Source: Limosilactobacillus reuteri (GTDB lineage: Bacteria; Bacillota; Bacilli; Lactobacillales; Lactobacillaceae). Taken from it: 64,000 nt of DNA. The stretch covers positions 1,426,001 through 1,490,000 of the forward strand of contig NZ_CP059275.1 in assembly GCF_013694365.1 (NCBI RefSeq), given 5' to 3'. The position numbers and the translations under genes were made by a program. The notes below the pieces were generated by a model. It was not told the DNA's origin. It saw nothing but the letters and a program-made list of their open reading frames with translations, and did no database searches. Below are positions 36,230 through 48,034 of this stretch, one piece after another; the stretch's first letter is position 1; the number at the start of each line of letters is the position of its first letter.

Positions 36230-37954
36230 GTGAGCTGGAAAGATACTTATAAGGTTTGGCAAGAACGAACAGATCTTGAATCAGACTTAAAGCAAGAATT
36301 AGCTGCAATGAGCGACGATAAAGAAATTGAAGATGCCTTTTACGGTCCATTATCATTCGGAACTGCAGGAATGCGGGGACTAATGGGACCAGGAATTAAC
36401 CGGATGAATGTTTACACTGTCCGTCAAGCAACTGAAGGTTTGGCAACTTTAATGGATTCATTGGGTGATGATATTAAAAAACGAGGAGTCGCTATTGGTT
36501 ACGATTCTCGGCACAACTCCCGTAAATTTGCTCATGATGCTGCTCGTGTATTAGGTGCTCATGGGATTAAGGTTTACATCTATGATAATTTACGCCCAAC
36601 GCCTGAATTGTCATTTGCAGTTCGTCACATGGGGACTTATGCGGGAATCATGATTACCGCTAGTCATAACCCTAAGGAATACAATGGTTACAAGATTTAC
36701 GGTGAAGATGGCGGACAGATGCCACCTAAAGAATCTGACATGATGACAGGTTACATCCGTAAGATTGATGATATTTTTGACATTGCTTTAGCTGATGAAC
36801 AAGAAATGCTTGACAATGGTTTGGAAACAATCATGGGTGAAGATGTTGATGCTGCATACCTTGCTAATGCTAAGGGTGTAACTGTTAACCCTGAATTAGC
36901 CAAGGAATACGGTAAAGATATGAAATTTGTCTTTACCCCATTATGTGGAACTGGCCGAATGCTTGGTGAACGGGCATTGCGTCAAGCTGGTTTTACAAAT
37001 TATGAAATGGAACCAACTGAAGCACAACCAAATGGTGATTTCCCTGGTTTGGAACATCCTAATCCAGAATTCCCAGAAGCATTTGTTCGTTCCATTGCCC
37101 TTGGCAAAAAAGTTGATGCAGATGTGTTGATCGCCACGGACCCTGATGCTGACCGGCTTGGATGTGCAGTTCGTCAACCAGATGGTGAATATCAATTGCT
37201 AACTGGTAATCAAATTGCTTCTATCATGCTTGCCTACATTCTTGAAGCGCATAAACAAGCGGGAACCTTACCAAAGAATGCTGCTGCGGTAAAATCAATT
37301 GTTTCTACTAACTTCGCTGCTAAGATCGCAGAAAGTTACGGCGTTGAGATGATCAATGTTTTAACTGGTTTCAAGTGGATCGCTGACCAAATTCATCAAT
37401 ATGAGACTGGAAAAGCTGATCATACCTTTATGTTTGGTTTTGAAGAAAGTTATGGTTACCTTATTAAGCCATTTGTTCGTGACAAGGATGCTATCCAATC
37501 CTTAACTTTACTTGCTGAGGTTGCCGCTTATTACCGTAGTCGTAACATGACCCTTTACGATGGCTTACAAGAATTGTTTAAGAAGTACGGCTACTTCCGC
37601 GAAAAGACAATTGCTAATACTTATGCTGGTGTTGATGGCCCAGCTAAGATTAAGGCTTTAATGAAGAAGTTCAGAGAAGAAGCCCCAACTCATTTTGCCG
37701 GTCATCAAGTAGTAGTTACTGAAGACTTCGCTAATGGGACTAAAACTACAGCTGATGGCGAAGTAAGTGAATTAGGTATCCCAGAATCAAATGTATTGCG
37801 TTACATTCTTGATGATGATACTTGGATTGCTATTCGTCCATCGGGAACTGAACCAAAGCTTAAGTTCTACATTGGTACAAGTGCTGATACCTTAGATAAG
37901 GCAAATGAAAAATTAGCTGATTTCGAAAAGGCTTTACAAGAGTTTGCTGAATAA
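36230..37954 (+). CDS. pgm: Phosphoglucomutase / phosphomannomutase
   Basis: Interconverts glucose 1- and 6-phosphate (possibly mannose phosphates as well). The 574-residue alpha-D-phosphohexomutase begins with GTG and contains the phosphoserine loop TASHNPKEYNGYK (about 144-156), the metal loop DPDADRLG (about 304-311), the sugar loop GFEESYGY (about 403-410) and the phosphate-binding RPSGTEPKLKFY (about 535-546). It supplies GalU with glucose 1-phosphate. Confidence 0.94.
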   Translation: MSWKDTYKVWQERTDLESDLKQELAAMSDDKEIEDAFYGPLSFGTAGMRGLMGPGINRMNVYTVRQATEGLATLMDSLGDDIKKRGVAIGYDSRHNSRKFAHDAARVLGAHGIKVYIYDNLRPTPELSFAVRHMGTYAGIMITASHNPKEYNGYKIYGEDGGQMPPKESDMMTGYIRKIDDIFDIALADEQEMLDNGLETIMGEDVDAAYLANAKGVTVNPELAKEYGKDMKFVFTPLCGTGRMLGERALRQAGFTNYEMEPTEAQPNGDFPGLEHPNPEFPEAFVRSIALGKKVDADVLIATDPDADRLGCAVRQPDGEYQLLTGNQIASIMLAYILEAHKQAGTLPKNAAAVKSIVSTNFAAKIAESYGVEMINVLTGFKWIADQIHQYETGKADHTFMFGFEESYGYLIKPFVRDKDAIQSLTLLAEVAAYYRSRNMTLYDGLQELFKKYGYFREKTIANTYAGVDGPAKIKALMKKFREEAPTHFAGHQVVVTEDFANGTKTTADGEVSELGIPESNVLRYILDDDTWIAIRPSGTEPKLKFYIGTSADTLDKANEKLADFEKALQEFAE

Positions 37955-38593
37955 GTGGGAATGCATGAATATCTGAAAAGTTTAAGCGACCTCGAAATGA
38001 TTAACCGTGCTCCAGGATATTTTAAATTTGAGGAACACAATGTGGCTGCCCATTCATTTAAAGTAACGCAAGCAGCACAAATGCTTGGTGATATTGAAGA
38101 ACAAGCCGGAAATGAAATTGATTGGCGTTCTTTATATGAAAAAGCTCTTAATCATGACTATACAGAGCGATTTATTGGTGACATCAAAACACCGGTAAAG
38201 TATGCTACCCCTGAATTGCGCTCAATGCTGGCGCGGGTTGATAAATCATTAACAGAAAACTTTATTCAATCTGAAATTCCGGCTGAGTTCCGGGCAGCTT
38301 ATGAACGACGATTTGCGGAAGGGAAAGATGATACTTTAGAAGGTAAAATCCTCGCGGTTGCTGATAAGATTGATCTTATGTATGAATCATTTGGTGAGAT
38401 CCAAAAAGGTAATCCTGAACCAGTTTATATGGATATTTATAAGTCGAGCTTGACGGCAATTATGGATTTTCGTGATATGGCTAGTGTCCAGTATTTCCTT
38501 AAGAAGATTTTACCAGAATTATTAAAAGATAATGCAGATGGTAATGCTAAAAACCAATTAGCAATTATTACTACGCAAATTATTCAACAATAA
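37955..38593 (+). CDS. HD-domain phosphohydrolase (YfbR-like)
   Basis: A 212-residue HD-superfamily protein starting with GTG. HNVAAHSFKVTQAA (about 28-41) supplies the first His and the EHN/HS pattern, and ALNHDYTERFIGD (about 64-76) the HD pair; a distal Asp lies in AVADKIDLMYES (about 128-139). It resembles the YfbR 5'-deoxynucleotidase group, which hydrolyses deoxynucleoside monophosphates, but the exact substrate is not shown. Confidence 0.82.
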   Translation: MGMHEYLKSLSDLEMINRAPGYFKFEEHNVAAHSFKVTQAAQMLGDIEEQAGNEIDWRSLYEKALNHDYTERFIGDIKTPVKYATPELRSMLARVDKSLTENFIQSEIPAEFRAAYERRFAEGKDDTLEGKILAVADKIDLMYESFGEIQKGNPEPVYMDIYKSSLTAIMDFRDMASVQYFLKKILPELLKDNADGNAKNQLAIITTQIIQQ

Positions 38594-38866
38594 ATGACAC
38601 CAAGTTTATTTGCAGGAACATTTGCAATTTTAGTATTGTGGCTAATCGTTGATATTATCTGGGAATTGAGTCGACCAAGAGACATTGTAATGCGGCGCCT
38701 CTGTGCTTGGCTTAATCTTATTGCGATTATTGGTGGTTTTTCTGTATTTTATGGAGTAACCCATTTTGATAATGCTAATCTTGTTCCGTGGTTTATTTGT
38801 TTGAATTGGATTAATGTTGTTGCCGCGGGCTTACAATTTTACTTTGGTTACTTTCGGCATAATTAA
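38594..38866 (+). CDS. Small integral membrane protein, unknown
   Basis: A 90-residue protein with three predicted membrane segments (about 5-22, 37-54 and 61-83) and a basic loop between the first two (SRPRDIVMRRLCAW). I do not recognise a characterised family. It lies between the HD phosphohydrolase gene and uvrB, as small membrane proteins often do in lactobacilli, and nothing else suggests a function. Confidence 0.7.
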   Translation: MTPSLFAGTFAILVLWLIVDIIWELSRPRDIVMRRLCAWLNLIAIIGGFSVFYGVTHFDNANLVPWFICLNWINVVAAGLQFYFGYFRHN

Positions 38867-40882
38867 TTGATTTACCGGCAACCAGATAAAAAATTTGAAC
38901 TAGTGTCAGAGTACAAACCAACCGGCGATCAGCCCCAAGCAATTAATCAATTGACAAAGGGGATTGAAGATGGTGAAAAAGCTCAAATCTTATTAGGAGC
39001 AACAGGAACAGGAAAAACATTTACAATCTCAAATGTGATTGCCAATGTTAATAAGCCAACTTTGATTCTTTCCCATAATAAAACTTTAGCTGGACAGCTC
39101 TATGGTGAAATGAAAAAATTCTTCCCTCACAATGCGGTTGAATATTTTGTTTCCTACTATGACTACTATCAACCGGAAGCATATGTTCCATCTAGTGATA
39201 CTTATATTGAAAAAGATGCGTCAATTAATGATGAGATTGATAAGTTGCGGCACTCTGCCACCACTTCCTTACTGGAACGAAATGATGTAATTGTCGTTGC
39301 CTCTGTTTCTAGTATTTTTGGATTAGGGGATCCTCGAGAATACCAAAATAGTGTTCTTTCTTTGCGCGTTGGTCAAGAAATTGAACGTGATCGATTGTTG
39401 ACTGAACTGGTTAATATTCAATTTGATCGCAATGATATTGATTTTCAACGGGGGCGTTTCCGCGTTCGTGGCGATGTAGTTGAAATCTTTCCGGCGTCGC
39501 GTGATGAACGAGCATTGCGAATTGAATTTTTTGGGGATGAGATTGATCGGATTCGTGAAGTTGATGCGCTGACAGGCGAAGTGATTGGTGACCGGGACCA
39601 TGTTTCTATCTTCCCGGCTACTCACTTTATGACTAATGAAGAAGTCATGGATCGGGCATTGCCACAAATTGAAGCTGATATGAAGAAACAAGTAAAGAAG
39701 TTTACTGATGAGGGAAAGCTTCTTGAAGCAGAGCGAATTCAACAACGGACAACTTATGATATTGAAATGATGCGTGAGATGGGCTATACCAATGGAATTG
39801 AGAATTATTCGCGTTACATGGATGGTCGAAAGCCCGGCGAACCTCCCTATACCTTATTAGATTTCTTCCCTAAAGATTTCTTATTAGTTGTTGATGAATC
39901 CCACCAAACCATGCCGCAAGTACGGGGAATGTATAACGGGGACCGAGCGCGGAAACAAATGTTAATTGATTATGGGTTCCGCTTACCAAGTGCTCTTGAC
40001 AATCGACCATTAAAACTACCAGAATTTGAACAACATGTTAATCAAGTTGTATATATGTCTGCAACCCCAGGCCCATATGAAATGGAACAGACAGACCACG
40101 TTGCTCAGCAAATTATTCGACCGACTGGGTTACTTGACCCAACAGTTGAGGTTCGCCCGGTAATGGGACAGATTGACGACCTAGTTGGTGAAATTAACAA
40201 ACGTATTGAGAAAAATGAACGTGTTTTTGTTACGACCCTGACGAAAAAGATGTCCGAAGACCTTACTGATTATCTAAAAGATATGGGGTTAAGGGTCAAA
40301 TACCTTCATAGTGATATTAAGACTCTTGAACGAACGCAAATCATTCGTGATCTCCGTCTTGGTAAATTTGATGTTCTTGTTGGAATTAACCTCTTGCGGG
40401 AAGGGCTAGACGTTCCAGAAGTATCCTTGGTCGCCATTCTTGATGCCGATAAGGAAGGCTTTTTACGTAATGAACGTTCACTTATTCAGACGATTGGTCG
40501 CACGGCCCGGAATGAGAATGGGGCAGTAATTATGTATGCTGATACCGTGACTGACTCGATGCAAAAGGCAATGGATGAAACAAAGCGGCGACGGACGATT
40601 CAGATGAAATACAATGAAGAACATCATATTACGCCGCATACAATCATCAAGCCAATTCAAGAAGCAATTACTGTTACTAAGAAAGCAACGGATGAAGCTG
40701 AAGCAGATAACAGTGCTGAATTTACTGACAAAGATTTTGCAAAGCTAGATAAAGAGGCCCAAGCAAAGATGCTGGATGAATTAACAGAGCAAATGCGCTC
40801 TGCTGCTAAACGCCTTGACTTTGAACAGGCTGCTACGCTTCGTGATACGATAATGGAATTAAAGACAAAAGCAAAAAAATAG
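38867..40882 (+). CDS. uvrB: Excinuclease ABC subunit B
   Basis: Damage-verifying helicase-like subunit of nucleotide excision repair. The 671-residue protein starts with TTG here and has Walker [13 protein letters not shown] (about 42-53), the beta-hairpin [12 protein letters not shown] (about 99-110), [11 protein letters not shown] (about 339-349) and QTIGRTARN (motif VI, about 539-547). The C-terminal UVR motif (about 628-662) binds UvrC. It forms the usual pair with uvrA. Confidence 0.96.
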   Translation: MIYRQPDKKFELVSEYKPTGDQPQAINQLTKGIEDGEKAQILLGATGTGKTFTISNVIANVNKPTLILSHNKTLAGQLYGEMKKFFPHNAVEYFVSYYDYYQPEAYVPSSDTYIEKDASINDEIDKLRHSATTSLLERNDVIVVASVSSIFGLGDPREYQNSVLSLRVGQEIERDRLLTELVNIQFDRNDIDFQRGRFRVRGDVVEIFPASRDERALRIEFFGDEIDRIREVDALTGEVIGDRDHVSIFPATHFMTNEEVMDRALPQIEADMKKQVKKFTDEGKLLEAERIQQRTTYDIEMMREMGYTNGIENYSRYMDGRKPGEPPYTLLDFFPKDFLLVVDESHQTMPQVRGMYNGDRARKQMLIDYGFRLPSALDNRPLKLPEFEQHVNQVVYMSATPGPYEMEQTDHVAQQIIRPTGLLDPTVEVRPVMGQIDDLVGEINKRIEKNERVFVTTLTKKMSEDLTDYLKDMGLRVKYLHSDIKTLERTQIIRDLRLGKFDVLVGINLLREGLDVPEVSLVAILDADKEGFLRNERSLIQTIGRTARNENGAVIMYADTVTDSMQKAMDETKRRRTIQMKYNEEHHITPHTIIKPIQEAITVTKKATDEAEADNSAEFTDKDFAKLDKEAQAKMLDELTEQMRSAAKRLDFEQAATLRDTIMELKTKAKK

Positions 40883-43747
40883 GTGGCAAATGATAAGATC
40901 ATAATTCATGGGGCACGGGCTCATAACCTAAAAAATATTGATATTACTATTCCGAAAAACAAGTTAGTCGTTATAACTGGCCTATCGGGTTCTGGAAAGA
41001 GTTCTTTAGCTTTTGATACATTATATGCAGAAGGACAACGACGCTACGTGGAAAGTTTATCGGCTTATGCGCGGCAATTTTTAGGCCAGATGGATAAGCC
41101 AGATGTAGATTCGATTGACGGGTTATCTCCAGCAATTTCAATTGACCAAAAAACAACATCCCATAATCCGCGTTCAACGGTCGGAACCGTGACTGAAATT
41201 AACGATTTTCTCCGCTTACTATGGGCACGGGTTGGTACACCAATTTGTCCGAACGATAATATTCCAATTACTAGTCAGTCACCAGAACAAATGGTGGATC
41301 GGGTACTAGAATTGCCTGAACGGACACGTCTGCAAATTCTTTCGCCGGTTGTTCGTGATAAAAAGGGAACACAAAAGAAAGTCTTTGAAACAATTAAGCG
41401 TGAGGGATTTGTCCGAGTTCAAGTGGATGGCGAAACTTATGACCTTGATTCAGTCCCTGAATTAGATAAAAATAAAAAACATACGGTTAACGTCGTGATT
41501 GATCGAATCATCATCAAAGAGGGAATTAGGTCGCGGTTATTTGACTCCTTTGAATCAGCGCTCCGCTTAAGCGATGGTTATGCAATTGCTGATGTGATTG
41601 GTGGAGATCCAATTCCATTTTCTGAACAATATGCTTGTCCCATTTGTGGCTTTACAGTTGGTGAATTAGAGCCACGGTTATTCTCCTTTAATGCTCCTAC
41701 TGGTGCTTGTCCAGAATGTGAAGGGTTAGGATTGAAGCTCGAAGTAGATATTGATTTAGTAGTCCCTGACCGAACAAAGACCTTAAAAGAAAGGGCGATT
41801 GTTCCCTGGAATCCAATCTCATCGCAATACTATCCCCAAATGTTAGAACAATTCTGCAAGTCGGTTGGCATTGATATGGATACTCCTTTCAATAAGTTGC
41901 CTAAAAAGCAACAACAACAGATTTTGTACGGTAATGGTGAAACGCCATTTCACTTCCATTATGAGAATGACTTTGGTGGCATTCGGGATGTCGATGTGCC
42001 ATTTGAAGGTGTTATCAATAATATTAGCCGACGATACCGGGAGACTAACTCAGATTTTACAAGGGAACAAATGAGAAAGTATATGACTGAGCTTCCATGT
42101 CCAGTTTGTCATGGTTACCGGCTAAACCAGCGGGCCTTAGCAGTAAAGATTGATGGGCGAAATATCGGTGAAGTTTCCGCTTTATCAATTAGTGATTCCC
42201 TTGAATTCTTTAAGAGCATCAAACTTTCTGCACAAAAAAATGAAATTGCTAAGCCGATTTTAAAAGAAATCATTGATCGATTAACCTTTATGAAAAATGT
42301 TGGTGTTGAATATCTAACTTTAAGTCGCTCAGCACGAACTCTTTCAGGGGGAGAAGCTCAGCGAATTCGATTAGCAACCCAAATTGGTTCTAATTTATCA
42401 GGAGTAATGTATGTCCTTGATGAGCCGTCAATTGGACTTCATCAACGAGATAATGACCGTTTGATTGAGTCGTTAAAGGCTATGCGTGACCTTGGTAATA
42501 CACTTGTTGTTGTAGAACATGATGAAGATACAATGCGCGCGGCCGATTACATTGTTGATATTGGCCCTGGAGCTGGTGAAAATGGAGGCCAAGTGATGGC
42601 AGCCGGAACTCCTAAGCAAATTATGCGATCACGGAAATCCTTAACTGGCCAATACTTATCAGGGAAAAAATTTATTCCAGTACCTCAAGAGCGTCGAGGA
42701 GGTAACGGTAAGAAAATTACTATTACAGGAGCAGCAGAAAATAACTTAAAGGATATTACAGTTGATTTTCCACTTGGTGAGTTTATTTGCGTAACGGGGG
42801 TTTCTGGTTCAGGGAAGTCAACCCTTGTTAATATGATTCTCAAAAGGGTCTTGGCACAAAAATTGAATAATAATTCAGCAAAACCTGGTAAGTACAAGTC
42901 GATTAGCGGGGTCGAAAATATTGAGAAAGTTATCAATATTGATCAATCGCCAATTGGTCGTACTCCACGAAGTAACCCTGCAACTTATACGGGAGTCTTT
43001 GATGACATCCGTGAATTATTTGCCCAAACCAACCAAGCTAAAATGCGTGGTTATACTAAGGGGCGTTTTAGCTTTAATGTTAAGGGTGGGCGCTGTGAAG
43101 CCTGCCGCGGGGACGGAATTATTAAAATTGAAATGAACTTCTTGCCAGATGTTTATGTGCCATGTGAAGTTTGTCATGGAACACGTTATAATTCTGAAAC
43201 ACTTGAAGTTGAATACAAGGGCAAGAATATTGCTGAGGTCCTTAATATGACTGTTTCGGAAGCTCTTGAATTCTTTAGTGCGATTCCAAAAATTAAGCGC
43301 AAATTGCAAACTATTGAAGACGTTGGGCTGGGTTATGTTCACCTTGGTCAACCAGCAACTACCCTTTCAGGTGGGGAAGCTCAACGAATGAAATTAGCAG
43401 CTGAACTTCACCGGCAGTCTCACGGTAAGAGTTTCTATATTTTAGATGAACCAACTACTGGATTGCACATGGATGATATCAAGCGCTTATTAGCTGTCCT
43501 GCAGCGGTTAGTCGATGCGGGAAATACTGTTTTAGTGATTGAACATGATTTAGATGTTGTGAAATCAGCGGACTGGTTAATTGACCTTGGCCCTGAAGGA
43601 GGAGCTGGTGGAGGTAATGTTGTCGCTACCGGAACACCAGAGCAAGTAGCAGAAGTAAAGGGAAGCTACACTGGTAAATATTTAAAAGAGATGCTCGAAC
43701 GTGATCAAAAATGGGCAGAAGAACGAGAAGCCAAGCAAAAAAAGTAG
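40883..43747 (+). CDS. uvrA: Excinuclease ABC subunit A
   Basis: Damage-recognition ATPase of nucleotide excision repair. The 954-residue protein (GTG start) has two ABC modules: Walker [10 protein letters not shown] (about 33-41) and GVSGSGKST (about 643-651). Signature sequences [11 protein letters not shown] (about 489-499) and [11 protein letters not shown] (about 833-843) follow, with zinc modules CPIC/CPEC (about 253-283) and CEAC/CEVC (about 741-767). All Cys residues are present. Confidence 0.97.
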   Translation: MANDKIIIHGARAHNLKNIDITIPKNKLVVITGLSGSGKSSLAFDTLYAEGQRRYVESLSAYARQFLGQMDKPDVDSIDGLSPAISIDQKTTSHNPRSTVGTVTEINDFLRLLWARVGTPICPNDNIPITSQSPEQMVDRVLELPERTRLQILSPVVRDKKGTQKKVFETIKREGFVRVQVDGETYDLDSVPELDKNKKHTVNVVIDRIIIKEGIRSRLFDSFESALRLSDGYAIADVIGGDPIPFSEQYACPICGFTVGELEPRLFSFNAPTGACPECEGLGLKLEVDIDLVVPDRTKTLKERAIVPWNPISSQYYPQMLEQFCKSVGIDMDTPFNKLPKKQQQQILYGNGETPFHFHYENDFGGIRDVDVPFEGVINNISRRYRETNSDFTREQMRKYMTELPCPVCHGYRLNQRALAVKIDGRNIGEVSALSISDSLEFFKSIKLSAQKNEIAKPILKEIIDRLTFMKNVGVEYLTLSRSARTLSGGEAQRIRLATQIGSNLSGVMYVLDEPSIGLHQRDNDRLIESLKAMRDLGNTLVVVEHDEDTMRAADYIVDIGPGAGENGGQVMAAGTPKQIMRSRKSLTGQYLSGKKFIPVPQERRGGNGKKITITGAAENNLKDITVDFPLGEFICVTGVSGSGKSTLVNMILKRVLAQKLNNNSAKPGKYKSISGVENIEKVINIDQSPIGRTPRSNPATYTGVFDDIRELFAQTNQAKMRGYTKGRFSFNVKGGRCEACRGDGIIKIEMNFLPDVYVPCEVCHGTRYNSETLEVEYKGKNIAEVLNMTVSEALEFFSAIPKIKRKLQTIEDVGLGYVHLGQPATTLSGGEAQRMKLAAELHRQSHGKSFYILDEPTTGLHMDDIKRLLAVLQRLVDAGNTVLVIEHDLDVVKSADWLIDLGPEGGAGGGNVVATGTPEQVAEVKGSYTGKYLKEMLERDQKWAEEREAKQKK

Positions 43748-45079
43748 ATGAATCAACAGCCAACAGATGAACTAAAAAGGTCGCTTGGATTCTGGTCCGC
43801 TATTTCGATTGTTATTGGGACAATTATTGGATCGGGAATATTCTTTAAACAAGGATCTGTTCTTGATAGCGCTGGCACATCTACTCTTGCAATTGCAGCC
43901 TGGGTATTTGGAGGAATTATTACTTTAACTGGTGGATTAACAGTGGCGGAAATTGGTGCCCAAATGCCATATACCGGGGGACTATATGTCTATATTGAAA
44001 ACTTATATGGCCGCCTTTTAGGATTTTTAGCCGGGTGGATGCAAGTAATTGTTTATGGGCCAGCAATTATTGCTTCGGTTGCCGGATTCATGAGTATTTT
44101 AATGGCAAACTTCTTTGGTTTAGGAACCCAGTGGCGAATACCTTTAGCAGTGATTACAGTGATTGCCATTGGCGTAATGAACCTTTTTGAAAATAAAGTT
44201 GGGGCAATTTTTTCGATTGTTACGACTGCCGGAAAAATGATTCCAATTGCGGCAATTATTATCTTTGGTTTGTTCTGGGGGCATCAAGATGCTTTTGGTC
44301 AAACGGTTACCGAAATTCACCAATCAACTGGTGGGTTTGGGGTAGCAGTTTTAGCAACCTTATTTGGTTATGATGGTTGGATTTTAATCGCAAACCTTGG
44401 GGGAGAAATGAAAAATCCCCAAAAATTATTGCCACGAGCTATCATTTTAGGGATTACTGCTGTTCTTATTATTTATACTTTAATTACTGTTGGGATTCTT
44501 AAGTTCCTTCCAGTTAACACTATTCATCGGCTAGGTGAAAATGCAACTGCATACTTAGCGGTGAAAGCTTTTGGCGCAATTGGAGGAAAATTGCTGTCAG
44601 CCGGAATTATTATTTCGATGATGGGGACTTTGAACGGGAAAATGATTACTTTCCCCCGGATTGTATACGCAATGGCGCGTCGTCATGATTTGCCATTCTC
44701 ACGCTATCTCGCATATATCACGCCAAAGGGTAAGTCACCAGTAGTCGCAACGATGTTTATTATCATTCTTGCAACGGTTATGATGTTCTTCTTTGACCCT
44801 GATCACTTATCAGATTTGTGTGTGTTTACCGTTTATTGTTTCTATCTTTTAGCATTCTTTGGGATCTTCATTTTAAGACATAAGAATAAGGGACCGCGCC
44901 CATTCAGCACACCGCTTTACCCCTTAGTGCCAATTATTGCGATTGCTGGTGGAATCTTTGTCCTCGTAAGTGAAGTTATGAATGATCCTGCTGGTGTAAT
45001 TCTTTTTATTGGAATCGTCATCGTAGGATTACCAATCTTATATATTGTTAAACGAATGGATCAACGACGGATGCATTAA
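43748..45079 (+). CDS. APC-family amino acid permease
   Basis: A 443-residue membrane transporter with about 12 hydrophobic segments. The first helix contains IGTIIGSGIFFKQG (about 22-35), the unwound GSG substrate-binding region of the amino acid-polyamine-organocation superfamily, and GGEMKNPQKLLPRAI (about 218-232) is the conserved loop. It resembles the SteT serine/threonine exchanger subgroup. The substrate is not determined. Confidence 0.83.
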   Translation: MNQQPTDELKRSLGFWSAISIVIGTIIGSGIFFKQGSVLDSAGTSTLAIAAWVFGGIITLTGGLTVAEIGAQMPYTGGLYVYIENLYGRLLGFLAGWMQVIVYGPAIIASVAGFMSILMANFFGLGTQWRIPLAVITVIAIGVMNLFENKVGAIFSIVTTAGKMIPIAAIIIFGLFWGHQDAFGQTVTEIHQSTGGFGVAVLATLFGYDGWILIANLGGEMKNPQKLLPRAIILGITAVLIIYTLITVGILKFLPVNTIHRLGENATAYLAVKAFGAIGGKLLSAGIIISMMGTLNGKMITFPRIVYAMARRHDLPFSRYLAYITPKGKSPVVATMFIIILATVMMFFFDPDHLSDLCVFTVYCFYLLAFFGIFILRHKNKGPRPFSTPLYPLVPIIAIAGGIFVLVSEVMNDPAGVILFIGIVIVGLPILYIVKRMDQRRMH

Positions 45080-45952
45080 ATGGTAGATAAAAAATTAAAA
45101 GTAGTAATTATTACAGGGATGAGTGGTGCGGGGAAAACCGTTGCCGTTCATAGCTTAGAAGATTTAGGATATTTCGTAATTGATAACATGCTTCCTGGAT
45201 TGGCAGAACGTTTTGTTGATGTGATAGAAGATTCGAGAGAGTTTGATAAAATCGCCATGGTAATGGATATGCGTTCACGCGGATTTTACGATGAGGTTTT
45301 ACCAAACTTTGAAAAACTGAAAAAACGGGCTGATTTAGATGTGAAACTACTCTTCTTAGATGCTAATGATGTCACGTTAATTTCACGTTATAAGGAAACA
45401 AGACGTTCTCATCCCTTATCTCCACAAGGTCGGATACTTGATGGGGTAGAATTAGAACGAAAGCTTTCAACAGATCTTAAGAGTCAAGCGGATATAGTAA
45501 TTGACACCACTAATGTGACACCACGAAATCTAAAGTTAAGGCTTAATAAATTATTCGGACATGGTGAAGGTAATGACTTTTATGTTGAAGTAATGTCATT
45601 TGGGTTTAAATATGGGTTGCCACTTGATGCGGATATCGTAATGGATGTTCGTTTCCTCCCTAATCCATTCTATATTCCAGAATTAAAGCACTTAACGGGA
45701 AATGATCCAGCTGTTCAAAATTATGTTATGCAGAGTCCGCTGGCTAAGGAATTTTACCAGCATTTACGGTCGCTCTTAGAGATTGCTCTTCCGGGTTACA
45801 TTAAGGAGGGAAAGAGCAGCCTGACCATTGCAATTGGGTGTACGGGCGGTCAACACCGGTCCGTAACTATTGCTAACAAATTATCTGCTGATTTAAAAGA
45901 AAAGGGATATAAAGTAAATACTTACCATCGCGATATTGAGAAGGCAAAGTAA
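45080..45952 (+). CDS. rapZ: RNase adapter / nucleotide-binding protein RapZ (YvcJ)
   Basis: A 290-residue P-loop protein: Walker A GMSGAGKTVAV (about 13-23), a DMRSRGF segment (about 63-69), and a C-terminal domain with GCTGGQHRSVTIAN (about 253-266), the family signature. It hydrolyses nucleotides and in B. subtilis is linked to competence gene expression; in enterobacteria it guides RNase E to a small RNA. It forms the conserved group rapZ-yvcK-whiA here. Confidence 0.94.
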   Translation: MVDKKLKVVIITGMSGAGKTVAVHSLEDLGYFVIDNMLPGLAERFVDVIEDSREFDKIAMVMDMRSRGFYDEVLPNFEKLKKRADLDVKLLFLDANDVTLISRYKETRRSHPLSPQGRILDGVELERKLSTDLKSQADIVIDTTNVTPRNLKLRLNKLFGHGEGNDFYVEVMSFGFKYGLPLDADIVMDVRFLPNPFYIPELKHLTGNDPAVQNYVMQSPLAKEFYQHLRSLLEIALPGYIKEGKSSLTIAIGCTGGQHRSVTIANKLSADLKEKGYKVNTYHRDIEKAK

Positions 45953-46939
45953 ATGTTGCATAAACCAAAGATTGTAGTGATTGGCGGAGGAACTGGTCTA
46001 CCGGTTGTCCTTCGTGGATTGCGCGATCAAAATGTTGATGTTACGGCAGTCGTAACAGTAGCTGATGATGGTGGTTCTTCAGGAATTTTACGAAACTATA
46101 TTAACGTGGTTCCACCTGGTGATATTAGAAACGGTTTAGTTGCGTTATCAGAATTACCTGATCTCGAACTTGATATTTTTCAATATCGTTTTAAGAGTAG
46201 TGACCAGTTCTTTGCCGGGCATGCGATTGGTAATTTAATTATTTCTGCTTTGTCTGAGATGAAGGGTGGTATTTTTACCGCTGTTCAAGAGTTATCAGAA
46301 ATGATGAAGATTAATGGACATATTTATCCTGTTGCTAATGAGCCGTTGACCTTAAATGCTGAATTTACAGACGGTACAAAGTTAAGTGGTGAATCGGAAA
46401 TAACGGCTGCCCATAAGCAAATTAAACGGGTCTGGGTAACGCCTTCTAAAGATAATGATGGGCATCCTGCTCGTCCTGTGTCAGAGGTTATAACAGCAAT
46501 AAAGAACGCAGATCAAATTGTCCTTGGCCCTGGAAGCTTATTTACTAGCATCCTGCCAAACTTGATGATTTCTGAAGTAGGGCAAGCTGTTTACGAAAGT
46601 AAGGCTGAAGTTGTCTATATTTGCAATATTATGACGCAAAAAGGTGAAACGGATAACTTTACAGATGCTGATCATGTTCGGGTATTAAACCATCACCTTG
46701 GGAAGAATTTTATTAATACGGTCTTAGTCAATATTCAACCTGTTCCAGAAAATTATCTTGATTTTCAGGAATGGAATGAAATTTCTCAACCAGTTAAGCA
46801 TGATTTCCAAGGGCTACGAGCACAGCATTGTCGTGTAATTAGTTCAAATTTTCTGCGGCTAAAAGACAATGGTGCCTTCCATGATCGCGATAAAGTTGTA
46901 GCAGAATTAATGAATCGACTTCACCAAGTTCACGAGTAG
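45953..46939 (+). CDS. yvcK: Gluconeogenesis/morphogenesis factor YvcK (CofD-like)
   Basis: A 328-residue protein of the CofD/YvcK family, binding UDP-sugars and needed for normal cell shape and growth on gluconeogenic sources in B. subtilis. [15 protein letters not shown] (about 10-24) and [14 protein letters not shown] (about 35-48) are the nucleotide-sugar binding loops; [14 protein letters not shown] (about 191-204) is also conserved. Its growth role could matter in cells feeding on uronates, but this is speculation. Confidence 0.94.
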   Translation: MLHKPKIVVIGGGTGLPVVLRGLRDQNVDVTAVVTVADDGGSSGILRNYINVVPPGDIRNGLVALSELPDLELDIFQYRFKSSDQFFAGHAIGNLIISALSEMKGGIFTAVQELSEMMKINGHIYPVANEPLTLNAEFTDGTKLSGESEITAAHKQIKRVWVTPSKDNDGHPARPVSEVITAIKNADQIVLGPGSLFTSILPNLMISEVGQAVYESKAEVVYICNIMTQKGETDNFTDADHVRVLNHHLGKNFINTVLVNIQPVPENYLDFQEWNEISQPVKHDFQGLRAQHCRVISSNFLRLKDNGAFHDRDKVVAELMNRLHQVHE

Positions 46940-47881
46940 ATGTCATATGCAAGCGAAGTAAAGAAAGAATTAACGGGAATTACTGTTCATCGGGATAATG
47001 CAAAGGCAGAATTGATGGCCCTTATTCGGATGAACGGGTCGATTGGCATTGCTGACCACCAGTTAGTTTTGAATGTTCAGACTGAAAACCCGGCAATTGC
47101 GCGACGAATCTATTCACTTTTAAAACAATTTTACGGGGTAGAAAGTGAAATCGTGGTTCGTCGTAAAATGAAATTAAAAAAGAATAACCAATATATAGTT
47201 CGCTTACGCTATCATGCACGACATGTCTTAGATGATCTTGGTATTTTACAAAATTATCAAATTAAAGAACAAGTACCTGTAGAATTACTTAAGGATGAAT
47301 GGATGGTCCGTTCATATCTAAGAGGTGCGTTTTTAGCGGGGGGATCAGTGAATAATCCTGAAACTTCTCGCTACCACTTGGAGATATACTCCCTTTATGA
47401 AGAACATAATGAGATCATTGCTCAGATGATGAACAAGTTTGGCTTGAATGCTCAAACAACCGCTCGCCGTAGTGGTTTTATCGTTTACTTGAAAGAAGCC
47501 GAAAAAATTGCGGATTTTATGTCATTAATTGGTGCAACTAATTCAATGCTTCAATTTGAGAATGTTCGAATTGTACGAGATATGCGGAATTCAGTTAACC
47601 GATTAGTAAATTGTGAAAATGCTAACCTGAATAAGATTGCGAATGCGTCAACGCGCCAAATCGAAAATATTGAATTTATTGATTCACGAGTAGGTCTTAA
47701 CAGCTTACCTGATAAGTTGCGGGAAATTGCAGAAACGCGATTAGCCCATCAAGAGGTTAGTCTAAAAGAATTAGGGGAATTGGTTCCTGGTGGTCCAATT
47801 TCCAAGTCGGGTGTTAACCATCGTTTACGTAAATTGAATGCTTATGCTGATGAGTTGCGTGCATCGCAGGTTAAACAATAA
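46940..47881 (+). CDS. whiA: DNA-binding protein WhiA
   Basis: A 313-residue protein with an N-terminal LAGLIDADG-like fold (about 1-200; [14 protein letters not shown] near 128-141) and a C-terminal helix-turn-helix (about 235-305; [20 protein letters not shown]), linked with cell division and growth. It ends the rapZ-yvcK-whiA group. In related genomes clpP or similar genes often follow; here non-coding DNA and an IS30 fragment follow, at what looks like a contig end. Confidence 0.94.
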   Translation: MSYASEVKKELTGITVHRDNAKAELMALIRMNGSIGIADHQLVLNVQTENPAIARRIYSLLKQFYGVESEIVVRRKMKLKKNNQYIVRLRYHARHVLDDLGILQNYQIKEQVPVELLKDEWMVRSYLRGAFLAGGSVNNPETSRYHLEIYSLYEEHNEIIAQMMNKFGLNAQTTARRSGFIVYLKEAEKIADFMSLIGATNSMLQFENVRIVRDMRNSVNRLVNCENANLNKIANASTRQIENIEFIDSRVGLNSLPDKLREIAETRLAHQEVSLKELGELVPGGPISKSGVNHRLRKLNAYADELRASQVKQ

Positions 47882-48034
47882 GGGACTGTGACATAAGTTA
47901 AGTTACTTTCATAAAAAGCAAATACGCAGTACAACAATGGCCTCTAATGTCCGGCAAAGCCGAACGTTAGAGGCCTATTGTTGCTTGCGGGGGCTCGAAA
48001 ACGAAGTCACAAGTGACTTCTGTCTCGCTCCCTA
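47882..48034. repeat. Intergenic element with two strong hairpins after whiA
   Basis: The first hairpin is at 47932-47983: CAACAAT with ATTGTTG, then GGCCTCTAA with TTAGAGGCC, and an inner CGGC-AAA-GCCG tip, with one bulged T. The second is GAAGTCAC (48003-48010) with GTGACTTC (48013-48020). No T run follows the first stem, so it is not a standard terminator in the plus sense. The tidy structure between a gene and an IS end suggests a dispersed intergenic repeat, but only one copy is in the window. Confidence 0.6.

Noticed and set aside
39323..39745. 140-codon minus-strand ORF inside uvrB
   Set aside because: Antisense to conserved uvrB codons with no domain or start signal; a shadow frame.
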